From NCBI RefSeq assembly GCF_014236855.1, contig NZ_CP051261.1, positions 620,001-684,000 on the forward strand: a stretch of DNA of 64,000 nt. The letters run 5' to 3'. Below, in pieces: positions 38,766 through 45,721 of this stretch. The notes beneath the pieces are model-generated. The model was not told the DNA's origin. It did no database searches and worked only from the letters and a program-made list of their open reading frames with translations. This DNA comes from Xanthomonas sp. SI (lineage in GTDB: Bacteria > Pseudomonadota > Gammaproteobacteria > Xanthomonadales > Xanthomonadaceae). Every line of letters begins with the position of its first letter. The first letter of the stretch is position 1. A program made the position numbers and the translations under genes.

Positions 38766-40133
38766 ATGTCTTCGTCCTCCACCCCGGCGTCGGTCCGGGG
38801 CCGCGAACTGCGCACCACCGCGCAGCTCGCCTTGCCGCTGGTCCTGGGGCATATCTCCGCCGGTTTGATCAGCTTCGTCGACAACGTGATCGCCGGCCAC
38901 CACGGCACCCGCACGCTGGCCTCGGTGACGGTCGGCACCGCGCTGCTGTGGCTGCCGATGATGATTCCGATCGGCACCCTGATCGCGTTGACTGCGTCGG
39001 TGTCGCAGCTCGACGGCGGCAAGCGCCACGCGCAGATCGGGCCGATGTTCCGCCAGGCGCTGTGGTTGTCGCTGGGCCTGGGCGTGCTGATGTTCGCGTT
39101 CCTGAGCGTGATGCCGATGGCGCTGCCGCAGCTGGGCATCGCCGCGGAAATCGTGCCCGGCGCGCGCGATTTTTTGCACGCGATCCGCTGGGGCGTGCCG
39201 GCGATGGTGCTGTACTTCTGCATGCGCTATCTCAGCGAGGGCATGCACTGGACGCTGCCGACGATGCTGCTCGGCTTCGGCGGGCTGCTGGTGCTGGCGC
39301 CGCTGGGCTACGTGCTGACCTTCGGCCTGTTCGGGCTGCGCGAGCGCGGCGCCGGCGGGCTGGGCATCGCCTCGGCGATCATGATGTGGCTGCAGGCGCT
39401 GTGTTTCGCCATCTACCTGGCGCGCTCCAGGCGCTTCGCGCCGCTGCGCCTGTTCGCGACCTTCGAGGCGCCGGACCTGCGCGCGATCGGCGGGTTGCTG
39501 CAGACCGGGCTGCCGATCGGCATCACCATCCTGATGGAGGGCGGGCTGTTCATCGTCACCGCGCTGCTGATCGCGCGGCTGGGCGAAGTGCCGGCGGCCG
39601 CGCACCAGATCGCGATCAATGTGGCGCAGCTGTGCTTCATGGTGCCGATGGGCGTGGCCGAGGCGACCACGGTGCGGGTCGGGCGCGCCGCCGGTGGCGG
39701 CGATGCGGTGGGCGTGCGCGGCGCGGCCTGGGCCGGCTATACGATCGTACTCGGCACCCAGGCGCTGTCGGCGCTGGTGCTGCTGTTCGGCCACGACGCC
39801 ATCGTCGGCGTCTACACCCGCGACATCGCGGTGGCCGGGCTGGCCTCCACGCTGCTGCTGTACGCCGCCGCGTTCCAGTTCCCCGACGGGGTGCAGGTGC
39901 TGTCGGCCGGCGCGCTGCGCGGGCTCAAGGACACCCGCGTGCCGATGCTGCTCGCGCTGTGCTCCTACTGGGGCCTGGGCATGCCGCTCGGTGCCGGGCT
40001 CGGCCTGTGGCTGGGCTGGGGACCGCAGGGCATGTGGATCGGGCTGATCCTGGGCCTGACCGCGGCCGCGGTGATGATGGCCGCGCGCTTCCGGCTCAGC
40101 AGCGGGCGCCTGCTCGCCGCCGCATCTGCCTGA
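38766..40133 (+). CDS. MATE family efflux transporter
   Basis: A 455-residue multidrug and toxin extrusion protein with about 12 TM helices in two halves. The family signature shows in LRTTAQLALPLVLGHISAGLISFVDNVIAGHHGT and, in the second half, MVPMGVAEATTVRVGRAAGGGDAVGVRGAAW. It is of the NorM type and should exchange Na+ or H+ for cationic drugs in the inner membrane. It starts at ATG 38766, which has no clear Shine-Dalgarno sequence. The heptamer microsatellites upstream may affect its promoter. It is followed by sppA on the same strand after 82 bases. Confidence 0.93.
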   Translation: MSSSSTPASVRGRELRTTAQLALPLVLGHISAGLISFVDNVIAGHHGTRTLASVTVGTALLWLPMMIPIGTLIALTASVSQLDGGKRHAQIGPMFRQALWLSLGLGVLMFAFLSVMPMALPQLGIAAEIVPGARDFLHAIRWGVPAMVLYFCMRYLSEGMHWTLPTMLLGFGGLLVLAPLGYVLTFGLFGLRERGAGGLGIASAIMMWLQALCFAIYLARSRRFAPLRLFATFEAPDLRAIGGLLQTGLPIGITILMEGGLFIVTALLIARLGEVPAAAHQIAINVAQLCFMVPMGVAEATTVRVGRAAGGGDAVGVRGAAWAGYTIVLGTQALSALVLLFGHDAIVGVYTRDIAVAGLASTLLLYAAAFQFPDGVQVLSAGALRGLKDTRVPMLLALCSYWGLGMPLGAGLGLWLGWGPQGMWIGLILGLTAAAVMMAARFRLSSGRLLAAASA

Positions 40134-40215
40134 CCCCTGACTTCAGGCGCATGTGCGGCGCCGGCACAGCCGGTATGCTGCACGCGCGCAAGACGCTTTC
40201 CTTCCGGAGTTTTCC

Positions 40216-42114
40216 ATGAACCAACCCGTGCGTCGCAGCCCCATCGCCAGCTTCTTCGTCGGCCTATGGGATGTGATGAACTTTACCCGCCGGCTGATCC
40301 TGAACCTGGTGTTCTTCGGCTTCCTGCTGCTGCTCCTGCTGGCGATCGTGTTCGCGATGGCGCGCGGCGACGGCGCCAAGACGCTGCGCGACCGCACCAC
40401 GCTGCTGATCGCGCCGGAAGGCACCCTGGTCGAGCAGTTCAGCGCCGATCCGGTCAGCCGTGCGCTGACCAAGGCAATGGGCGACAAGGGCGCCGAGGAG
40501 ATCCAGCTGCGCGACCTGATCCGCGCGCTGGAAGCGGCCAAGACCGATCCGAAGATCGAGCGCGTGGCGCTGCGCCTGGACAAGCTGCAGCCAAGCGGCT
40601 TCGCCTCGATGCGCGAGGTGTCCGCGGCGCTGCAGGACCTGCGCGCCTCCGGCAAGCAGGTCGTGGCCTACAGCGACAGCCTGAGCCAGGCGCAATACCT
40701 GCTGGCCGCGCAGGCCAACGAGGTCTATCTGGACCCGATGGGTTCGGTGGTGCTGGAAGGCCTGGGCCGCTACCGCCAGTACTTCCGCGAAGGCCTGCAG
40801 GACAAGCTCGGCGTGGACGTGCACCTGTTCAAGGTCGGCGAGTTCAAGTCCGCGGCCGAGCCGTACGTGCTCGACGCGGCCTCGCCGGCCTCGAAGGAAG
40901 CCGATCTGTTCTGGATGAACGACGTGTGGCAGCGCTACGTGGCCGACATCGCCAAGGCGCGCAAGCTGGCGCCCGAGCAGATCTCCGCCGGCATCGACAC
41001 GATGCCCGAGGGCATCGCCGCGGCCGGCGGCGACATGGCCAAGTTCGCGCTGCAGCAGAAGCTGGTCGATGGCCTGAAGACCCGCGAGGAGGTCGAGGAA
41101 CTGCTGACCAAGCGCGGCGTCGCCGACGACGATGCCGACACCGGCTTCCGCAACGTCAATCTGGATGCCTACCTGCAGCAGCTGGATCTGCGCCGTTCGC
41201 CGGTGGATTCGCGGCCGCAGGTGGCGGTGGTGGTCGCCGCGGGCGAGATCAGCGGCGGCGAGCAGCCGGCCGGGCGCATCGGCGGCGAGTCGACCGCGGC
41301 GTTGTTGCGCGACGCGCGCGACGACGACGCGGTCAAGGCGGTGGTGCTGCGCGTGGATTCGCCGGGCGGCGAAGTGTTCGCCTCCGAGCAGATCCGCCGC
41401 GAGGTGGTGGCGCTAAAGGCGGCCGGCAAGCCGGTGGTGGTGTCGATGGGCGACCTGGCCGCGTCCGGCGGTTACTGGATCAGCATGAACGCCGATCGCA
41501 TCTACGCCGACCCGTCGACGATCACCGGCTCGATCGGCATCTTCGGCATGATCCCGAACCTGACCCGCAGCCTGGACAAGATCGGCGTGCATACCGACGG
41601 CGTCGGCACCACCCGTTTCGCCGGTGCGTTCGACGTCACCCGGCCGATGGATCCGGTGGTGGGGCAGGTGATCCAGTCGGTCATCAACAAGGGCTATGCC
41701 GACTTCACCGGCAAGGTCGCGCAGGCGCGCAACAAGCCGGTCGAGGCGATCGACCAGGTCGCGCGCGGCCGCGTGTGGAGCGGTGCGCAGGCCAAGGAAC
41801 GCGGCCTGGTGGACGCGTTCGGCGGCTTCAAGGACGCGGTGGCCGATGCCGCCGCGCGGGCCAAGCTGGGCGATCGCGACAAGTACCGCGTGCGCTACAT
41901 CGAGAAGCCGGCCACGCCGTTCGCGCAGTTCGTCAACGGTTTCGCCGGCAGCCGCATGGGCGCGTGGATGCTGGGCGATTCGGCGCTGGCGCACGCCGTG
42001 CTGGCGCGCAGCATGCCGGAGCTGGATACCCAACTGCGCTTCGTGCAGGACGCGACCGACAAGCGCGACGGCACGCCGGTCAAGGCGCTGGCCTACTGCT
42101 TCTGCGGTTTCTGA
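40216..42114 (+). CDS. sppA: signal peptide peptidase SppA, 67K type
   Basis: A 632-residue membrane-anchored Ser/Lys protease that degrades cleaved signal peptides. One TM segment lies at about 29-48 (LNLVFFGFLLLLLLAIVFAM). There are two tandem SppA domains. The general base Lys211 is in the first (KVGEFKSAAEPY) and the nucleophile Ser417 in the second (GDLAASGGYWIS), as in E. coli SppA. Length matches the long family form. The start at 40216 is preceded by CCGGAG about 10 bases upstream (TTCCGGAGTTTTCC). A terminator follows the stop. Confidence 0.95.
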   Translation: MNQPVRRSPIASFFVGLWDVMNFTRRLILNLVFFGFLLLLLLAIVFAMARGDGAKTLRDRTTLLIAPEGTLVEQFSADPVSRALTKAMGDKGAEEIQLRDLIRALEAAKTDPKIERVALRLDKLQPSGFASMREVSAALQDLRASGKQVVAYSDSLSQAQYLLAAQANEVYLDPMGSVVLEGLGRYRQYFREGLQDKLGVDVHLFKVGEFKSAAEPYVLDAASPASKEADLFWMNDVWQRYVADIAKARKLAPEQISAGIDTMPEGIAAAGGDMAKFALQQKLVDGLKTREEVEELLTKRGVADDDADTGFRNVNLDAYLQQLDLRRSPVDSRPQVAVVVAAGEISGGEQPAGRIGGESTAALLRDARDDDAVKAVVLRVDSPGGEVFASEQIRREVVALKAAGKPVVVSMGDLAASGGYWISMNADRIYADPSTITGSIGIFGMIPNLTRSLDKIGVHTDGVGTTRFAGAFDVTRPMDPVVGQVIQSVINKGYADFTGKVAQARNKPVEAIDQVARGRVWSGAQAKERGLVDAFGGFKDAVADAAARAKLGDRDKYRVRYIEKPATPFAQFVNGFAGSRMGAWMLGDSALAHAVLARSMPELDTQLRFVQDATDKRDGTPVKALAYCFCGF

Positions 42115-42169
42115 TGCAGGCCTGATGCAGGCGCGTCCGCCACTGGCGGGCGCGCTGCAAGCAACGACG

Positions 42170-42194
42170 AACGCCGGCCGACGCCGGCGTTTTT
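42170..42194 (+). terminator. intrinsic terminator after sppA
   Basis: AACGCCGGC and GCCGGCGTT form a perfect stem with a CGAC loop, followed by TTTTT. It abuts the stop of the minus-strand lipoprotein gene. Confidence 0.9.
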
Positions 42195-42421
42195 CATTGC
42201 CCGGTGGCGGCGTCGATCGCGGCGTTCTGCGCGGCCGCGGCCTGTTCGGTGCCGGCCGCCGCCTGCTTGGCGCGGTCCAGCGGCTGCGCGATCGCCGTGC
42301 GCAGCGCGCCGGCCTGCGGTTCGGGCGGTTTGTCCGGCGGTTTCGGTGGTGCCGGCTTGCAGGCGGCGAGCGCGGCCAGCAGCGAGAGTGCCAACGTCAT
42401 CAAGCGCAGTGAACCCGTCAT
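42194..42421 (-). CDS. small predicted lipoprotein
   Basis: A 75-residue protein with a lipoprotein signal ([15 protein letters not shown], Cys at about 21), a Pro-rich stretch ([14 protein letters not shown]) and an Ala/Gln-rich helical tail ([30 protein letters not shown]) with a coiled-coil-like pattern. The layout is that of many small outer-membrane lipoproteins; no function is evident. I start it at 42421 because the lipobox then sits at the right distance. It is divergent from the SDR gene across about 60 bases. Confidence 0.75.
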   Translation of the reverse strand: MTGSLRLMTLALSLLAALAACKPAPPKPPDKPPEPQAGALRTAIAQPLDRAKQAAAGTEQAAAAQNAAIDAATGQ

Positions 42422-42484
42422 GGCGGCGACCTCGTTGAGCGTGGGCGTTATCCTACGCCCACCCCGGTGCAGACAGGCAAGGCG

Positions 42485-43261
42485 ATGCAGCAACGTTGGC
42501 GGCTGGACGGACAGACCGCATTGATCACCGGCGCCAGCGCCGGCATCGGCCTGGCGATCGCGCGCGAACTGCTCGGCTTCGGCGCCGAGCTGATGCTGGT
42601 GGCGCGCGACATCGATGCGCTGGAAGCGGCGCGCGACGAACTGGCCGATGCTTTTCCCGAGCGCCGCATCCTGGCGCTGGCCGCGGACGTGGCCGACGAC
42701 GAGGACCGGCGCGAGATCCTGGACTGGGTCGAGGACCATGCCGACGATGGCCTGCACCTGCTGATCAACAACGCCGGCGGCAACGTCAGCAAGGCCGCGG
42801 TGGACTACACCGAGGACGAGTGGCGCGGCATCTTCGAGACCAACCTGTTCTCGGCATTCGAGCTGTCGCGCTATGCGCATCCGTTGCTGGCGCAGCACGC
42901 GTCCGCGGCGATCGTCAACGTCGGCAGCGTGTCCGGGCTGACCCACGTGCGCAGCGGCGCGCCCTACGGCATGACCAAGGCCGCGCTGCACCAGCTGACC
43001 CGCAACCTGGCCGCCGAATGGGCCGAGGACGGGATCCGGGTCAATGCGGTGGCGCCGTGGTACATCCGCACCCGCCGCACCTCCGGGCCGTTGTCGGATC
43101 CGGATTACTACGAGCAGGTGATCGAGCGCACGCCGATGCGCCGGATCGGCGAACCGGAGGAAGTGGCGGCCGCGGTCGGCTTCCTGTGCCTGCCGGCGGC
43201 CAGCTACATCACCGGCGAATGCATCGCGGTGGACGGCGGGTTTCTGCGTTACGGGTTCTAG
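42485..43261 (+). CDS. SDR family oxidoreductase, tropinone-reductase-like
   Basis: A 258-residue short-chain dehydrogenase/reductase. The cofactor motif is [13 protein letters not shown] (TGxxxGIG), followed by [16 protein letters not shown]. The catalytic Ser is in [10 protein letters not shown], the YxxxK pair is YGMTK, and the C-terminal loop is [11 protein letters not shown]. It resembles plant and bacterial tropinone-reductase-like SDRs and probably uses NADP(H), given the Arg in VARDIDA. The substrate is unknown. A GTG at 42467 is in frame, but I prefer ATG 42485 because an AGGCAAGG stretch precedes it. The perfect REP pair follows after about 30 bases. Confidence 0.9.
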   Translation: MQQRWRLDGQTALITGASAGIGLAIARELLGFGAELMLVARDIDALEAARDELADAFPERRILALAADVADDEDRREILDWVEDHADDGLHLLINNAGGNVSKAAVDYTEDEWRGIFETNLFSAFELSRYAHPLLAQHASAAIVNVGSVSGLTHVRSGAPYGMTKAALHQLTRNLAAEWAEDGIRVNAVAPWYIRTRRTSGPLSDPDYYEQVIERTPMRRIGEPEEVAAAVGFLCLPAASYITGECIAVDGGFLRYGF

Positions 43262-43291
43262 GGCGCCGGTAGACTGCGAGCGCCGGCCAAA

Positions 43292-43361
43292 CCTGTAGGA
43301 GCGGCTTCAGCCGCGACAGACATTGTCAGCAAGGCGTCGCGGCTGAAGCCGCTCCTACAGG
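43292..43361. repeat. perfect inverted pair of REP-like arms (BIME-like)
   Basis: Two 26-base arms (43292-43317 and 43336-43361) are exact reverse complements, separated by 18 bases. Each arm contains its own hairpin GCGGCT-TCA-GCCGC after a CCTGTAGGA tetrad-like head. It lies between convergent genes, the SDR on the plus strand and the DUF4124-like gene on the minus strand. This is the REP layout associated with RAYT transposases, none of which is in this window. Confidence 0.92.
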
Positions 43362-43395
43362 GGCAGCGTCGGATCGAACATCCGCGGGGCATACC

Positions 43396-44019
43396 CTAAT
43401 CCGGCGCGCCGCAGCTGCTCGCCTGCAGCAGTTGCTGGCGACGCAGGAATTCCTGGCGCAGCTGCTCGGCGTGTTCGGATGTGGCGAAACGCCAGTGCGT
43501 CTCGGCTTCGGCCACGTAGCTTTGCCAGGCCTCGCAGGCGCCGGCTTCGGACAGCGCCTCGCAGCGGTCGCGCAGCACTTCGCAGGCGCTGCCGCCGGTC
43601 CTGTCGGGGCTGCCGTCCAGACCCATGGTGCGCAACGGCACGCAGCGCGGTGTCGGCTCGGCAGTTTCGCCGACGTAGCGTTGCTGCTCGTAGGTGGTGC
43701 AGGCATACAGCATGGGCGGTGGCAGGCGCGGCGCGGGTTCTGCCGGCGCTGGCGGCGCTGGATCGGGCGTGGCGGCGACAGCGGCCGCTGTGGGGGCCGG
43801 CGGTATCGGCGCGGCTGGTGCAACTGGCGTGGCAGCCGGCATCTGCGCGCGGCCGACGCCCTGCATGAGCTTCTTTTCCTGGCGCATGCCCTTGGGACAC
43901 GGCTGGTTCTGCACGGTCAGGTTGTCGTGCGCATCGGTGCAGCGATAGAACACCACTTGTTCGGCCTGCGCGGCGCCGGCGCAGGCCAGAAGCGCGGCGA
44001 GGCAGGCGCCACCCCGCAT
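43396..44019 (-). CDS. DUF4124-like secreted protein, second of a pair
   Basis: A 207-residue protein. It has a signal peptide (ACLAALLACAGAAQAE, cleavage near residue 19) and then a DUF4124-type beta unit, QVVFYRCTDAHDNLTVQNQPCPKGMRQEKK, with two Cys. A long Ala/Pro linker follows, then a second Cys-containing segment (MLYACTTYEQQRYVGETAEPTPRCVPLRTMG) and a helical C-terminal part with four Cys (CEVLRDRCEALSEAGACEAW...SSCGAPD). It is likely periplasmic and disulfide-bonded. The start lies 1 base after the stop of the related upstream gene, so the two are coupled. Function unknown. Confidence 0.75.
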   Translation of the reverse strand: MRGGACLAALLACAGAAQAEQVVFYRCTDAHDNLTVQNQPCPKGMRQEKKLMQGVGRAQMPAATPVAPAAPIPPAPTAAAVAATPDPAPPAPAEPAPRLPPPMLYACTTYEQQRYVGETAEPTPRCVPLRTMGLDGSPDRTGGSACEVLRDRCEALSEAGACEAWQSYVAEAETHWRFATSEHAEQLRQEFLRRQQLLQASSCGAPD

Positions 44020-44020
44020 C

Positions 44021-44737
44021 TCAGCTGCTGCCGCAGTCGCGGTCGAGCCGCGCGTCGATGCCGCGCTGCTCGGTTTCCAGCGCGCGGCGCTCGCTCTGCA
44101 GCGCGCTGTTGTAGCGCCGGATCAGTTCCCAGCGGCGGTCGGTCAGGCGTGCGCACACTTCCTGCGGCGGCAGCGCGTTGCAGGTGTCGCGGATCATGGT
44201 GCTGCCGGCCGGCACCACCACGCCGGCGCCGGGATATACCGGCGGCGGGCGCGGGCGGCCGCCATTGCCGCCGCCATGACCGTGGCGATAGCCGTCGCCG
44301 TAGCCGCCGGCATAGCCGATGGTCCACAGCGGCACCCAGCGCGGATTGCCTTCGTTGTCGTCGCTGGTATAGCGCTGGCCTTCGCTGGTGACGCATTCGT
44401 ACATCGGCTGCGGCGGTTGCACGGTGACGATGCGGATCTCGCGCTGCGGCAGCGGCGCCGGCGCTGCCGCAGCGCGCGCCGGGTCGGTGCTGAGCGTGGT
44501 GGTCGGGCGCGGCGGCGGATCGCGCGGGCGCTGCATGTCCAGCACCTGCTGCTGGCGCGCGTTCTCGCAGGGCGCGTTCTGCAGGCTGACCGCGCCGGTG
44601 CTGCCGATGCAGCGGTAGATGCGCACCGACCCCTGCCCGCCATCGCTGCTGGTGGTCCGCGTGCTTTGCGCCCAGGCGGCGCCGGCCAACGGCAACAGCG
44701 CGGTCAGGAGCAGGGCGGGGCGGGCGAGGCTGGGCAT
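44021..44737 (-). CDS. DUF4124-like secreted protein, first of a pair
   Basis: A 238-residue protein with the same layout as its downstream neighbour. A signal peptide (LLLTALLPLAGAAWAQ) is followed by a DUF4124-type unit (VRIYRCIGSTGAVSLQNAPCENARQQQVLDM), a Pro-rich linker and a second unit (YECVTSEGQRYTSDDNEGNPRWVPLWTIGYAGGYGDGYRHGHGGG). The second unit has a Gly/Tyr/His-rich loop. A C-terminal helical Cys region closes the protein. The pair probably arose by duplication. It is separated from tsaC by 65 bases. No enzymatic motif is visible; a cell-envelope role is inferred only from export. Confidence 0.75.
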   Translation of the reverse strand: MPSLARPALLLTALLPLAGAAWAQSTRTTSSDGGQGSVRIYRCIGSTGAVSLQNAPCENARQQQVLDMQRPRDPPPRPTTTLSTDPARAAAAPAPLPQREIRIVTVQPPQPMYECVTSEGQRYTSDDNEGNPRWVPLWTIGYAGGYGDGYRHGHGGGNGGRPRPPPVYPGAGVVVPAGSTMIRDTCNALPPQEVCARLTDRRWELIRRYNSALQSERRALETEQRGIDARLDRDCGSS

Positions 44738-44802
44738 GCGCGCATCTTGCGCGCCTTCGCCGGCCAGGGAAAGTGAAAGGCGGGCGGGGATCGGCAACGC
44801 GC

Positions 44803-45363
44803 TCAGGCGCGCAGGATCTCGCCGCTGACGGCGTCGCGGATCGGGGTGGGCTGGGCCAGGCCGCCGGTTTCGCCGCCGACCACGCCGTCGAGCGCAGCCA
44901 GCAGTTGCGGATCGAGTTCGGCGTGCTGCCGCGCTGGCGGCTCGCCGCCGCGGTTGGCGCTGGTCGAGACCAGCGCGCCGCCCCAGGCGCGGCACAGCGC
45001 GGCCACCTGCGGATGCGCGCTGATCCGCACCGCGATGCTGCGGTGCGCACCGGTGACCCAGGGCGGCGCCTGCGCCGCGGCCGGCAGTACCCAGGTATGC
45101 GCCCCGGGCCAGCTGGCCAGCACCGCGGCCAGGCGCTCCGGTGGCAGCGCCGCCAGGTCCAGCAGCGGGCGCAGTGGCTCCAGTTCGGCGGCGACCACGA
45201 TCAGGCCTTTCTCGACCGGGCGCTGCTTGATCTGCAGCAGGCGCGTCACCGCCGCCTGGGCGTACGGATCGCAGCCCAGGCCCCAGACCGCCTCGGTCGG
45301 GTAGGCGATGACACCGCCCTGGTGCAGGACGGCGACGGCTTGGCTGAGCGACAGATCGGTCAT
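44803..45363 (-). CDS. tsaC: L-threonylcarbamoyladenylate synthase TsaC
   Basis: A 186-residue YrdC/TsaC protein, the short single-domain form. It makes threonylcarbamoyl-AMP from threonine, bicarbonate and ATP, the first step of t6A modification of tRNAs that read ANN codons. Family features are GGVIAYPTEAVWGLGCDPY, the basic motif LLQIKQRPVEKGLIV, and VSTSANRGGEPPARQHAEL. The start at 45363 removes an upstream Ser/Pro-rich shadow. It is downstream of topA on the same strand across 356 bp, an arrangement in which topA-tsaC order is common in this group. Confidence 0.94.
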   Translation of the reverse strand: MTDLSLSQAVAVLHQGGVIAYPTEAVWGLGCDPYAQAAVTRLLQIKQRPVEKGLIVVAAELEPLRPLLDLAALPPERLAAVLASWPGAHTWVLPAAAQAPPWVTGAHRSIAVRISAHPQVAALCRAWGGALVSTSANRGGEPPARQHAELDPQLLAALDGVVGGETGGLAQPTPIRDAVSGEILRA

Positions 45364-45719
45364 GCGTGGATGATGCGGCAGGCTGTTTTGTTGGGCAACG
45401 GTTGGGGGCCGGGATGACCAGCTATTCGGCTGTGGAAAGCAGGGATTCGGGATTTGGATTGGCAAAAGCGACGTGCGCTTTGCTGCCGGTTCCACGCTCG
45501 ATTGCTGTCGGGCGGCGTGGGCGGCGTGGGCGGTGCGAGGGGTGTGGCTTGTGCGCAGGCTGCGGCGGCTGCGGTTGTTCCGGTCTGCGTCGCGCCGCTA
45601 CCGAATGGACTGGTGGACTCGATTGCGGCAAGCGCGATCGGATCGCTGGCGCGATGGATGGCCATTGCGGCCATCCACCCCGCTCCTGCGGATGTTGCAT
45701 CCGCAGGAGCGGGGGTGGA
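45364..45719. other. intergenic region, 356 bp, with heptamer remnant and long hairpin
   Basis: No gene is supported. A single heptamer-array remnant (GGGATTCGGGATTTGGATTG, 45435-45455) is followed by a GGCGGCGTGGGCGGCGTGGG tandem of 9-mers near 45523-45545. The right end is the long hairpin beside the topA stop. Confidence 0.6.
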
Positions 45720-45721
45720 TC
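45672..45721. terminator. long hairpin next to the topA stop
   Basis: A stem of about 20 bp (ATCCACCCCGCTCCTGCGGA pairing with its complement, with one bulged base) closes on a tiny TTG loop. It touches the topA stop. There is no U-tract, so it may end topA in a Rho-assisted way or protect the mRNA 3' end. Confidence 0.6.

Noticed and set aside
43266-43280. A TAGACT -10-like site on the plus strand running into the REP pair
   Set aside because: No gene or -35 follows, and this hexamer is frequent in this genome; not enough to call a small RNA.
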